DNA from: Halorubrum sp. Atlit-26R
Lineage (GTDB): Archaea; Halobacteriota; Halobacteria; Halobacteriales; Haloferacaceae
Direction of reading: 5' to 3'
Length of the DNA: 64,000 nucleotides
NCBI RefSeq assembly: GCF_003666015.1
Contig: NZ_QPLT01000007.1
Location: forward strand, 1-64,000
Both the position numbers and the translations under genes were made by a program. A model generated the notes under the pieces. The model did not search any database and was not told the DNA's origin. It saw only the letters and a list, made by a program, of their open reading frames with translations. Shown here piece by piece: positions 24,514 through 32,441 of the stretch; the stretch's first letter is position 1, and every line of letters starts with the position of its first letter.

Positions 24514-24582
24514 GTCCTCGCGGTCCATCGCGTCGTAGCCGCCCGTCACACCGGACGTAAACAACCGCGCTGCCAGTAGCTT

Positions 24583-24591
24583 CTTTATATA
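24583..24591 (+). promoter_or_regulatory. TATA box of the MscS gene
   Basis: CTTTATATA lies 21-29 bases before ATG 24612. That is the usual distance for a leaderless haloarchaeal transcript. Confidence 0.6.
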
Positions 24592-24611
24592 GTCGCGTCA
24601 ATGAGTGGACG

Positions 24612-25472
24612 ATGTACCCATTACAGCTCGACGCGATCACGAACGCGGTCGACGTGGCGGCGATCGCGACGACGGCGCTCCGGTTCGTCGCCGGCTTCGT
24701 CGCCGTGTTGCTCCTCGGAAAGCTCGCCTTGGTTCCGGGTTTCAGACGGGTCGCCAGATCGCGCGGGTTCGACGAGGCGGTGGTGAGCCTCGGGACGAAC
24801 GTCCTCAACGCCGTCGTCTGGGTGGCCGCGATCGCGATCGGCTTCGCCGTGGCCGGCTACGGGAGCTTCCTCTCGGCGTTCGCGGTGTTCGGCGGCGCCA
24901 TCGCGCTCGCGGTCGGCTTCGCGGCCCAGGACCTCCTCGGCAACTTCGTCGCCGGCGTGTTCATCCTCAAGGACAAGCCGTTCCAGGTCGGCGACTGGAT
25001 CGAGTGGGGCGGTAACGCCGGCCGCGTCGAGGATATCGACCTGCGCGTCTCGCGCGTCCGGACGTTCGACAACGAGCTGGTGACGGTGCCGAACGGCGAC
25101 CTCGCGAACAGCGCGGTGACGAACCCCGTCGCCTACGACACGCTCCGACAGAAGTTCGTCTTCGGGATCGGCTACGACGACGACATCGAGGAGGCGACCG
25201 ACATCATCGTCGAGAAGGCGGAGGCGCACGAGGAGATCCTCGACGACCCGGGCGTCTCCGTCCGAGTCACCGAGCTCGGCGACTCCGCGGTCGGACTCCA
25301 GTCGCGCTGGTGGATCGCCGACCCCGACCGCGGCGACTTCGTCCGCGTGCGCTCCGAGTACGTCACCGCGGTGAAGGAGGCGTTCGACGACGCCGGCATC
25401 GACATGCCGTACGTCCACCGGCAGCTCACCGGGAGCGTCGAGGTCCTCGAATCGGTCGCGGACGGCGAGTAG
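24612..25472 (+). CDS. Small-conductance mechanosensitive channel (MscS family)
   Basis: This 286-residue protein has three N-terminal membrane helices. The pore-lining third helix is rich in Gly and Ala (FGGAIALAVGFAAQDLLGNFVAGVFIL, about residues 97-123). The cytosolic beta domain follows: FQVGDWIEWGGNAGRVEDIDLRVSRVRTFDNELVTVPN. MscS channels open on membrane tension and release solutes on hypo-osmotic shock, important for organisms in fluctuating brine. It is convergent with the MATE gene. Confidence 0.93.
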   Translation: MYPLQLDAITNAVDVAAIATTALRFVAGFVAVLLLGKLALVPGFRRVARSRGFDEAVVSLGTNVLNAVVWVAAIAIGFAVAGYGSFLSAFAVFGGAIALAVGFAAQDLLGNFVAGVFILKDKPFQVGDWIEWGGNAGRVEDIDLRVSRVRTFDNELVTVPNGDLANSAVTNPVAYDTLRQKFVFGIGYDDDIEEATDIIVEKAEAHEEILDDPGVSVRVTELGDSAVGLQSRWWIADPDRGDFVRVRSEYVTAVKEAFDDAGIDMPYVHRQLTGSVEVLESVADGE

Positions 25473-25507
25473 CGCGCGAGGCTCCGACGGCCCGACGACG
25501 ACCGGAA

Positions 25508-25533
25508 CCCGCGAGGCTCCGACCCCTCGCGGG
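25508..25533. terminator. Hairpin between convergent mscS and MATE genes
   Basis: CCCGCGAGG and CCTCGCGGG form a perfect nine-base-pair stem with an eight-base loop in the 81-base gap between two stop codons. There is no T-run, so an intrinsic role in ending transcription is only suggested by position. Confidence 0.4.
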
Positions 25534-25553
25534 ACCCGACGTGTCGGTCCGAG

Positions 25554-27005
25554 TCACCCGACCTCTTCTTCCGCGTCGCCCGCGTCGGGCCGGTACTGCC
25601 GGCTGACGGCCTGCCAGCGGTTCGACCGGAACCGGTAGCCGTTCAGCCCGGCGGGCACGAGCTTTTCGGCCACCAGCGCCCCGTACAGGCCGCCGACGCC
25701 GAGCGGCGTGACGAGACCGACGAGCGCGACCGGGAGCGCGAACGCGTACAGCCCGATCATCGACGCGACGAAGGGCCAGCGCGTGTCGCCCGCGCCGCGC
25801 AGCGACCCCGTGACCGAGCCGTCGATCCCGAGCGGCACGGCCGAGACCGCGGCCGCGATGACGAACGCGGCGGTGGCGCTCACCGCGGCCGGGTCGTCGA
25901 CGAAGACGCCCGCGATCGGCGTGGCGGCGGCGATCACCGCGGCAGACGCGAGGACGTAGACGACGGCTGACAGGGCGATCACGTCGCGGCCGTAGGCGGT
26001 CGCGAGCGACTCCTCGCCCGCGCCGAGCCGCTGGCCGACGAGCGTGCTCGCGGCGATCGAGAAGCCCCAGCTGAAGCTGCCGAGCAGGGCCCGCACCCGG
26101 CGACCGACCTCCAAGGCGGCGACCGTCGCGTCGCCGAACGACGACGCGACCCAGAGAAGGGGGAAGACGACGACACCCTCGGCCACTCGCCGCGCGATCA
26201 GCGGCGCGGAGACTCGGAGCAGCTGCCGGGTCAGCCCGGCGTCGAACCACGGGCCGGAACGCCCGACCGGGACCGGGGAGGCGCCGCGGCCGAAGTAGGA
26301 CCGACCGGTCATCCCCCACGCGAGGACGAGCCCGACGGCGGCGATGGAGACCGCGGTGCCGAGCCCCGCCCCGAACACGCCCAGTCCGGCCCCGAGGACG
26401 AGCCAGACTGTGAGGACGACGTTCAGCAGGGCGCCGCCGGCGCGCGCGACCATCGGGGTGCGGGTGTCGCCGACGCCGGCGTACGTCCGGCTGGCGATCA
26501 TGTTGAAGAACTCGAAGGCGAGCGCGGGCGCCGTGACGGCGAGGTAGGTGGTCCCCGCGGACAGCGCCGCCCCGTCGCCGCCCACGAGTCCGATCAGCCG
26601 CTCCGCGCCGAGAACGTAGCCCGCGACGATCGGCGCGACGAGCAGGGCGGCCACGATCAGCGACTGCTTCACGACGAGCCCCGCCCGCCCGCGCTCGTCG
26701 CCGCCGTAGTTCTGCGAGACCAGCGAGACGGTGCCGCCCGCGAGCCCAATGGAGACGAACTTCGCGAGCTGCCAGAACGCGAAGGCGTACCCGAGCCCGG
26801 CGACCGCCGAGACGCCGACCGCGTAGCCGATCACCGCGAGGTCGACGGTGTTCTTCGACATGATCGCGAAGCCCGTCACGATCCGGGGCCACGCGAGCCC
26901 CATCGTCTCGTCGAGCCGCGACCGGTCGATGACGCCGGCCCGGTCGAGCGCGCCGGCGACCGCCTCGCCGACGCGCGCGGCGCCGTTCCGGAGCCGGGAT
27001 AGCAT
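25554..27005 (-). CDS. MATE family efflux transporter
   Basis: This 483-residue protein has about twelve hydrophobic segments and MATE features: PRIVTGFAIMSKNTVDLAVIG near residue 40, ASRTYAGVGDTRTPM near 168, and the second-half repeat TVAALEVGRRVRALLGSFSWGF. MATE transporters export drugs or metabolites using Na+ or H+. The substrate is unknown. The C-terminal FRSNRWQAVSR is typical of haloarchaeal members. Confidence 0.9.
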   Translation of the reverse strand: MLSRLRNGAARVGEAVAGALDRAGVIDRSRLDETMGLAWPRIVTGFAIMSKNTVDLAVIGYAVGVSAVAGLGYAFAFWQLAKFVSIGLAGGTVSLVSQNYGGDERGRAGLVVKQSLIVAALLVAPIVAGYVLGAERLIGLVGGDGAALSAGTTYLAVTAPALAFEFFNMIASRTYAGVGDTRTPMVARAGGALLNVVLTVWLVLGAGLGVFGAGLGTAVSIAAVGLVLAWGMTGRSYFGRGASPVPVGRSGPWFDAGLTRQLLRVSAPLIARRVAEGVVVFPLLWVASSFGDATVAALEVGRRVRALLGSFSWGFSIAASTLVGQRLGAGEESLATAYGRDVIALSAVVYVLASAAVIAAATPIAGVFVDDPAAVSATAAFVIAAAVSAVPLGIDGSVTGSLRGAGDTRWPFVASMIGLYAFALPVALVGLVTPLGVGGLYGALVAEKLVPAGLNGYRFRSNRWQAVSRQYRPDAGDAEEEVG

Positions 27006-27075
27006 TGGACCGGCGTAGTGGGCGAGCCGGCTTGTGTCTGTCTGTCCGCGTCACGAGGGGAGCCGTCGGTCGGCG

Positions 27076-27588
27076 TCAGCCCCCTTCGAGCAGGGACCGA
27101 GCCCGCCGGACGTAGCTGTTCGCGTCCCAACTGCGAGCGTCGCCGACCGCGTCGAGGACCGTCCTCGCGTCAGCAGGCGAGAGCGCGTCTGTTCGGACGA
27201 ACGCGGAGAGGAGGGTCGGCGTCGTGACGAGCCGCGTGTCGGCGAGCGACGCGTGGATCAGGCCGAGCTGGTTGAACTCGTCACAGAGCAGCAGCGCGGC
27301 GTCGAGGTCGTTCGAGAGGGCGACGGCGGCGTTCTCGCCGTCGTCGAGCGGAAACTCAGTGTCGAGTTCGACCGACCGGGCCGAGATCGCTTCGGTTCGG
27401 TCGAGGACGGAGGCCGCGGCGCGACCGTGCGCGTCGTCGTACGAGGCAGTCTCCCGGAGCTCTTCAACGACCACCGACGGAACGACGACCTCGTACCGCC
27501 CCACGCAGATCGAGAGGGGATCGGGATCGTCGCCGGCGGCGATCCCAAGGCTCACGAGACCGGACGTGTCCGCGACGAGCCGGGACAT
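27076..27588 (-). CDS. PIN-domain protein, VapC-like toxin
   Basis: This 170-residue protein starts MSRLVADTSGLVSLG, with the first PIN aspartate at Asp7. An acidic VVVEELRE (Glu42/43) follows, then LDDGENAAVALS and a later NDLDAALLLCDEF. This is the acidic constellation of a PIN nuclease. Many PIN proteins are VapC toxins that cut tRNA or rRNA. It starts directly after the stop codon of the ribbon-helix-helix gene, the usual antitoxin-toxin order. The length is slightly above the VapC norm. Confidence 0.8.
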   Translation of the reverse strand: MSRLVADTSGLVSLGIAAGDDPDPLSICVGRYEVVVPSVVVEELRETASYDDAHGRAAASVLDRTEAISARSVELDTEFPLDDGENAAVALSNDLDAALLLCDEFNQLGLIHASLADTRLVTTPTLLSAFVRTDALSPADARTVLDAVGDARSWDANSYVRRARSLLEGG

Positions 27589-27891
27589 CTACGCGTCGGC
27601 GACCTCGTCGACGAACCCCTCGTCCAACTGCCGCTTCAGTACCCGAAGGTTCGCGGCCTCCTCGGCGCCGACGAGCGCCTTGAGCTGCTCGAAGGAGATC
27701 TCGTCGTCGTAGTACGCCGCCGCGATCTCCTGGGTGAGTGCGTCGTCGTGAGCGGCCTCCTGAAGGTACTCCCGCAGCGCCGTCACGAGGATGTCCGTCC
27801 GGTCTTCCCCGAGCACGTCCGCGAGCGCGTCGGTCCGGTCGATGAGACGGTGCGGCGCCCGAAACTGGACCCGTTTCTTGTCGCTGCTCAT
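27589..27891 (-). CDS. Ribbon-helix-helix antitoxin-like regulator
   Basis: This 100-residue protein has an RHH DNA-binding region at residues 5-45 (KKRVQFRAPHRLIDRTDALADV, then GEDRTDILVTALREYLQEA). The helical C-terminal part (ISFEQLKALVGAEEAANLRVLKRQL) presumably binds the PIN toxin. ATG 27891 was selected because the upstream extension has no family character, and because two copies of a likely operator lie right upstream (27892-27947). The stop abuts the toxin ATG. Confidence 0.85.
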   Translation of the reverse strand: MSSDKKRVQFRAPHRLIDRTDALADVLGEDRTDILVTALREYLQEAAHDDALTQEIAAAYYDDEISFEQLKALVGAEEAANLRVLKRQLDEGFVDEVADA

Positions 27892-27947
27892 CGTGTGTAC
27901 ATCGTGAGCCAACCCACTTAGCGCTTGGCGTGTGTACACTGTGAGCC
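27892..27947. promoter_or_regulatory. Direct-repeat operator of the RHH/PIN operon
   Basis: CGTGTGTACATCGTGAGCC (27892-27910) and CGTGTGTACACTGTGAGCC (27929-27947) are two 19-base direct repeats that differ at two positions and lie 37 bases apart. The second contains the palindrome GTGTACAC. The first touches the antitoxin start codon. RHH antitoxins bind repeated short half-sites in their own promoters, so this is a likely autoregulatory site. Confidence 0.7.
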
Positions 27948-28030
27948 TCGGGGTCGGTTCGAGGGAGTCGTCTCGGTGACCCGGCTTCGGAGCGCAACCG
28001 TTTTCACCGAACCACCGACGCGTACCACAT

Positions 28031-28663
28031 ATGAATATCAACGAGTGGCGGACGTACCTCGTCACGGCGGCGAGCCGCTCCAAGGGGAGGAAGACCCCGG
28101 AGGTCGTCGCGGCCGCGCTCGACGGCGGCGTCGACGTCGTCCAGCTCCGCGACAAGGCGACGAGCGCGCGGGAGCGCTACGAGACGGGGCTCCGGCTCCG
28201 CGAGCTGACCGCCGAGGCCGGCGTGCCCCTGGTCGTCAACGACCGGATCGACCTCGCAAGCGCGGTCGACGCCGACGGCGTCCACCTCGGCCAGTCGGAC
28301 CTCCCGGTCGCGGTCGCTCGGGAGCAGCTCGGCGAGGACGCCGTCGTCGGCGTCTCGGCCTCGACGATCGAGGGGGCCGAGGCGGCCGAGGCGGCCGGCG
28401 CGGACTACCTCGGCGTCGGCGCCGTCTACGGCACCGAATCGAAGGACGTGTCCGGCGACCGCGACGGGATCGGCGTCGAGCGGATCGCCGCGGTCGCCGA
28501 GGCGGTGGAGATCCCGGTCATCGGGATCGGCGGGATCGACGCCGACAACGCGGCGCCCGTCGTCGAGGCGGGCGCGACCGGCGTGGCGGTCCTGTCGGCG
28601 ATCACGGCCGCCGAGGACCCGGAAGCGGCGACCGCGGCGATCCGGGAGGCGGTGACGAGGTGA
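28031..28663 (+). CDS. thiE: Thiamine-phosphate synthase
   Basis: This TIM-barrel enzyme has 210 residues and joins HMP pyrophosphate to thiazole phosphate. Signature blocks are VVQLRDKATSARERY (residue 36 onward), PLVVNDRIDLASAVDADGVHLGQSDLP and VGVSASTIEGAEAAEAAGADYLGVGAVYGTESK, and the C-terminus has IPVIGIGGIDADNA. thiL, the next enzyme of the pathway, is also in this window near 60 kb but not linked. ATG 28031 gives the usual N-terminus. Confidence 0.93.
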   Translation: MNINEWRTYLVTAASRSKGRKTPEVVAAALDGGVDVVQLRDKATSARERYETGLRLRELTAEAGVPLVVNDRIDLASAVDADGVHLGQSDLPVAVAREQLGEDAVVGVSASTIEGAEAAEAAGADYLGVGAVYGTESKDVSGDRDGIGVERIAAVAEAVEIPVIGIGGIDADNAAPVVEAGATGVAVLSAITAAEDPEAATAAIREAVTR

Positions 28664-28711
28664 CCCGGCCCCGTCGGCGGGGCGCCGACCGAACCGGCGC
28701 GCCCGGCCCGC

Positions 28712-29563
28712 TCACCAGTCGCGTTCGAACTCGGGGTCGAACAGCCGCGCCGACATCGGTGCCGGGTCGCCCTCGGTGAGGTTGTACTCGGAGAAGTCGG
28801 TGACGCCAGCCTCGCGGAGCAGGGCCTCGTCGTAGAAGCTCTCGCCCGTACACTCGGCGGGGTCGCGCGCGAGGATCTCGAGGACGGCGTCGGAGACGAT
28901 CTCGGGAGTGCGCCAGTCGTCCTCGGTCCCGAGGCCGAAGTAGCGCGTCGCGCGGGTGTCGATCGTCGTCACCGGCCAGAAGGTGTTACAGCCCACGTCG
29001 TCGCTCGCCAGCTCCTCGGCGAGCGAGAGCGTGACGAACGACATCCCGAGCTTCGACCAGGCGTACGGCGCCTTGCCCGGCGAGCGGTCGGTCGTGACCG
29101 GCGGGGCGTTCGTCAGCAGCCACGCCTCGTCGAGCCCCGCGAGGTGGTCGGCGAACGCGTGCGCGACGAGGTGGGTCCCGCGGACGTTCACGTCCGTCAG
29201 GAGGTCGAACCGGTCCGCCGGCAGGTCGGCGACGTTCGCCAGCTGGATCGCGCTGGCGTTGTTGATCACGATGTCGACCTCGCCGAAGCGATCGATGGAC
29301 TCCTCGACGACCGCCTCGACGCGCTCTTCGTCGCGGAGGTCGAGTTCGAGCGCGAGCGCCTCCGGGCCGCGCTCGCGCACCTCGCGGGCGGTCTGCTCGA
29401 TCGACCCCGCCAGTTCGGAGTCGTCGTCGTCCGTCGTCTTGCCCGTCGAGACGATATTACACCCGTGGTCGGCGAGCGCGAGCGCGATCTGCTTGCCGAT
29501 GCCGCGAGTCGTTCCGGTGATGAACGCCGTCGAGCCCGAGAGGTCGGGGTCCGCGAGTGGCAT
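28712..29563 (-). CDS. Short-chain dehydrogenase/reductase (HSDL2-like)
   Basis: The protein has 283 residues. The NAD(P) motif TGTTRGIGKQIALALADHG is at residues 17-35, followed by NNASAI. The catalytic Tyr-x3-Lys region appears as APYAWSKLGM. The overall pattern (INNASAIQL, then a TFWPVTTI-like segment) resembles the hydroxysteroid-dehydrogenase-like 2 group. In this copy the tyrosine is in PYAWSK, so the Y-x3-K spacing is kept (Tyr-Ala-Trp-Ser-Lys). The substrate is unknown. Structured element B begins 96 bases upstream of its start. Confidence 0.85.
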   Translation of the reverse strand: MPLADPDLSGSTAFITGTTRGIGKQIALALADHGCNIVSTGKTTDDDDSELAGSIEQTAREVRERGPEALALELDLRDEERVEAVVEESIDRFGEVDIVINNASAIQLANVADLPADRFDLLTDVNVRGTHLVAHAFADHLAGLDEAWLLTNAPPVTTDRSPGKAPYAWSKLGMSFVTLSLAEELASDDVGCNTFWPVTTIDTRATRYFGLGTEDDWRTPEIVSDAVLEILARDPAECTGESFYDEALLREAGVTDFSEYNLTEGDPAPMSARLFDPEFERDW

Positions 29564-29658
29564 ACCCCCCCTTCGACCGACCGCGGGATAATTCTCGGTG
29601 GTCGCGTCGCGAGACCGACGGGGCTGTATTTAAAAGCCGATTAGTGGCGGCGACGATC

Positions 29659-29907
29659 ATTTATAAATGAACGACGCGGTGGCGCGTGCCGACGAGCGGC
29701 CGAAGGCCGCGAGTCGCCCGCGCGAGGGAGTCGCTGGCGGCGCCAGCCGCCAGCGACGAGGCTGGGGAGGTGTGAGGTGCTGTTGCGGTGCTGGGCGGGA
29801 CTCAAAGGGGCAGCTGCGAGGACGCCGCAGACGACGTAAGCACCGCAGCGAGCAACGCGAGCGAGGAGCGCAACGAGTGTGCGGCGTCCTCGCAGCTGGG
29901 GCTTTGG
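29659..29907 (+). ncRNA. Structured repeat element, copy B (candidate ncRNA)
   Basis: ATTTATAAAT (29659-29668) is followed by GCGGTGGCGCGTGCC (29676-29690). P1 has GCGCG/CGCGC, CGAC/GTCG, GA/GA, GCGGCC/GGCCGC and loop GAA (29682-29723). P2 is a perfect 12-base-pair stem (29730-29741 with 29746-29757). The core is GAGGCTGGGGAGGTGTG. GCGGTGCT (29785-29792) can pair with AGCACCGC (29839-29846) inside the loop of P3. P3 is a perfect 19-base-pair stem (29811-29829 with 29880-29898) extended by CAAAG (29803-29807) and CTTTG (29902-29906). There is no coding potential shared with other copies. Confidence 0.78.
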
Positions 29908-30030
29908 CGGTGTTCACCGCCGATCTGCGAACAGATATTTATAAGCGAGCGGCTGGGCTTTGGCGGTATCTTCAGTTGCTCCGTCAGCAATCACTTATAA
30001 ATGAACGGCTAGGGCTTCGGAGGTATTCAC
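29908..30030 (+). repeat. Tail repeats of element B with TTTATAA boxes
   Basis: After the GGGGCTTTGG of copy B comes a GGCGGTG-TT-CACCGCC hairpin. Then come ATTTATAA (about 29938-29945), a second GGCTGGGCTTTGGCGGTAT unit, CTTATAAAT (about 29994-30002) and a third unit GGCTAGGGCTTCGGAGGTAT. Order and spacing mirror the tandem units next to copy A. No gene is visible here. Confidence 0.7.
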
Positions 30031-30051
30031 CGGCCCGGACTCGATCCACTC

Positions 30052-30840
30052 TTATCGCGTCGCGGACTTCCACTCCCGAAGCCCCAACCGCTCGCCGTTC
30101 AGGTCCTCGGCGGGCGCCTCGGTGGCGGCCCAGACGAACAGCGGCGCGACGCTCTCGGGGTCGCGGGCGCGCTCCTTCCCGGTGAGGTCGGTGGCGACGA
30201 GGCCGGGGTCGACGACCCCGACGGTCGCGTCGAGGTCCGCGGCGAAGCCGCGCGCGACCGCCTCGGCGGCCGCCTTCGACACCGCGTACGCGCCCATCCC
30301 GGGCTTCGACTCGGCCGCGACCGCGCCCGACGGGACGACGACGCGCGCGTCGTCGGCGAGGTGGGGGACAGCCTCGGTGATCGTCGCGAACACGCCGCGC
30401 GCGTTCGTGCGCATCGTGTCGTCGTAGTCGGCGTACGAGAGCTCGTCCGTCGGGCTCTCGCCCGGCGCGCCGTGGAACACGCCGGCGTTCGCGAAGACGA
30501 CGTCGACCGGGCCGGCCTCGCGGGCGACGCGCTCGAAGAAGCGTTCGAGGTCGAACTCGTCGCGCACGTCGACGCGGTCGCCCCACGCGGTGCCGCGCTC
30601 GGCGTCCGCGTCGCCCCCCGGGTCGCCGTGGCCCCCGTCTCCGTCCTCACCCTCGCCGCCAGCGCCGTCGTCTCCGCCGCCCGACTCGCCGCCCTCGCCG
30701 TTCAGCGCCGCGACGGTCCGATCGACGGCCGCGCCGTCGCGGCCGGAGACGGCGACGAACGCCCCCTCGTCGACGAACGCCTCGGCGACGGCTCTCCCGA
30801 TCCCGCTCGTTGCGCCGGTGATCGCGACCGTCAGGTCCAT
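30052..30840 (-). CDS. Short-chain dehydrogenase/reductase
   Basis: This 262-residue SDR has TGATSGIGRAVAEAF (residues 8-22), FANAGVFHG and the active site Tyr-x3-Lys in GAYAVSKAAAEAV. A long Gly/Asp/Glu-rich insertion lies at residues 51-85 (NGEGGESGGGDDGAGGEG and beyond), absent from ordinary SDRs and encoded by a low-complexity stretch. It may be a surface loop expansion. The substrate is unknown. The gene is divergent from crtD, with 90 bases between starts. Confidence 0.85.
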   Translation of the reverse strand: MDLTVAITGATSGIGRAVAEAFVDEGAFVAVSGRDGAAVDRTVAALNGEGGESGGGDDGAGGEGEDGDGGHGDPGGDADAERGTAWGDRVDVRDEFDLERFFERVAREAGPVDVVFANAGVFHGAPGESPTDELSYADYDDTMRTNARGVFATITEAVPHLADDARVVVPSGAVAAESKPGMGAYAVSKAAAEAVARGFAADLDATVGVVDPGLVATDLTGKERARDPESVAPLFVWAATEAPAEDLNGERLGLREWKSATR

Positions 30841-30898
30841 GTGGAAACCGGTACGCGCGTCGGCGACTTAGTGGTATCCACTCGCCGCATCTGGCCGG

Positions 30899-30906
30899 TA
30901 TTTATA
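30899..30906 (+). promoter_or_regulatory. TATA box of the bacterioruberin operon
   Basis: TATTTATA sits 25-32 bases before the crtD ATG at 30931. That is the classic distance for a leaderless transcript. Confidence 0.6.
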
Positions 30907-30930
30907 CCGATTCCGTCCGTACGTTCTCAC

Positions 30931-32433
30931 ATGGACGTGGTCCCGGACATCGACGGCGTCGCCGGCGAGTCCGTCGTCGTTATCGGCGGCGGATTCGGCG
31001 GCCTCTCGACGGCCTGTTACCTCGCGGACGCCGGCGCGGACGTCACCCTACTGGAGAAGAACGAGCAGCTCGGCGGCCGCGCCAGCCGGCTCGAAGTCGA
31101 CGGCTTCCGGTTCGACATGGGGCCGTCGTGGTACCTGATGCCGGACGTCTTCGAGCGCTTCTTCGGCCACTTCGGCCGGTCGCCCGACGAGTTCTACGAG
31201 CTTGAGCGGCTCGACCCGCACTATCGGGTGTTCTGGAAGGACGGGGACATGGTCGACGTGCTGCCGGACCGCGAGAAGAACAGGGAGATATTCGAGTCGT
31301 ACGAGCCGGGCGCGGGCGACGCGTTCGACGCGTACCTCGAGGAGTCCCAGCGGACCTACGAGATCGGGATGGAGCACTTCGTGTACGAGGACCGCCCGCG
31401 GCTGCGCGACTACGTGGACAAGGACGTGCTCCGCTACTCGTGGGGGCTCTCGCTGCTCGGCAAGATGCAGGGGCACGTCGAGGACTACTTCGACCACCCG
31501 AAGCTCCAGCAGCTGATGCAGTACACGCTCGTGTTCCTCGGCGGCTCGCCGACGAACACGCCGGCGCTGTACAACCTGATGAGCCACGTCGACTACAACA
31601 TGGGCGTCTACTACCCGGACGGCGGGATCGGCGCCGTCGTCGACGGCATCGTCGAGCTCGCCGAGGAGCTCGGCGTCGAGTTCGTCACCGACGCCGAGGT
31701 GACGGGCATCGAGGGGCGCTACGGCGCGTTCGCGGTCGACACCGAGAACGGCGAGCGCTACCTCGCCGACCGCGTCGTCTCCGACGCCGACTACGCGCAC
31801 ACCGAGCAGGAGCTGCTGCCCGAGCACAAGCGGCAGTACACGGAGGAGTACTGGGAGTCGCGGACGTACGCGCCCTCCGCGTTCCTGCTGTACCTCGGCG
31901 TCGAGGGCGACGTGCCGAACCTCGAACACCACACGCTCGTCCTCCCGACGGACTGGGACGAGCACTTCGAGCAGATATTCGACGATCCCGAGTGGCCCGA
32001 CGACCCCGCGTACTACCTCTGCGTCCCCTCGAAGACCGACGACACGGTCGCACCGGAGGGGCACAGCAACCTCTTCGCCTTGGTGCCGATCGCGCCCGGG
32101 CTGGCCGACACCCCGGAGATCCGGAACCGCTACCGCGACCTCGTCATCGACGACATCGCGGCGAACACCGACACCGACCTGCGCGGCCGGGTCGTCGTCG
32201 AGGAGACGTTCTCGGTCGACGACTTCGCGGACCGGTACAACAGCTACGCGGGCAGCGCGCTCGGGTTAGCGCACACGCTCACGCAGACCTCGCTTTTGCG
32301 CCCGCCCCACACCTCCGACGCGGTCGACGGGCTCTACTTCACGGGCTCGACGACGACGCCCGGCATCGGCGTCCCGATGTGTCTCATCAGCGGGGGGCTG
32401 ACCGCGGAAGCGATGGCCGACGACGACGTGTGA
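30931..32433 (+). CDS. crtD: Carotenoid 3,4-desaturase of bacterioruberin synthesis
   Basis: This 500-residue FAD-dependent CrtI-family desaturase has an N-terminal dinucleotide motif VVIGGGFGGLSTACYLADAG (residues 15-34). It also has GGRASRLEVDGFRFDMGPSWY and the C-terminal YFTGSTTTPGIGVPMCLISG. In haloarchaea the member encoded with lyeJ and cruF introduces the 3,4 double bonds of bacterioruberin. It is followed by lyeJ with overlap or near overlap. A phytoene desaturase role cannot be excluded from sequence alone; the neighbouring genes favour CrtD. Confidence 0.9.
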   Translation: MDVVPDIDGVAGESVVVIGGGFGGLSTACYLADAGADVTLLEKNEQLGGRASRLEVDGFRFDMGPSWYLMPDVFERFFGHFGRSPDEFYELERLDPHYRVFWKDGDMVDVLPDREKNREIFESYEPGAGDAFDAYLEESQRTYEIGMEHFVYEDRPRLRDYVDKDVLRYSWGLSLLGKMQGHVEDYFDHPKLQQLMQYTLVFLGGSPTNTPALYNLMSHVDYNMGVYYPDGGIGAVVDGIVELAEELGVEFVTDAEVTGIEGRYGAFAVDTENGERYLADRVVSDADYAHTEQELLPEHKRQYTEEYWESRTYAPSAFLLYLGVEGDVPNLEHHTLVLPTDWDEHFEQIFDDPEWPDDPAYYLCVPSKTDDTVAPEGHSNLFALVPIAPGLADTPEIRNRYRDLVIDDIAANTDTDLRGRVVVEETFSVDDFADRYNSYAGSALGLAHTLTQTSLLRPPHTSDAVDGLYFTGSTTTPGIGVPMCLISGGLTAEAMADDDV

Positions 32434-32441
32434 TCAGCGCC

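Noticed and set aside
29690-29716. Kink-turn in P1 of the element
   Set aside because: The tandem GA/GA is present, but the three-base bulge and flanking C-stem/NC-stem arrangement of a kink-turn are not.
29667-30185. 172-codon frame across structured element B
   Set aside because: The frame follows from stop-poor GC-rich sequence. It is Arg-rich, not conserved between copies, and runs through paired stems.
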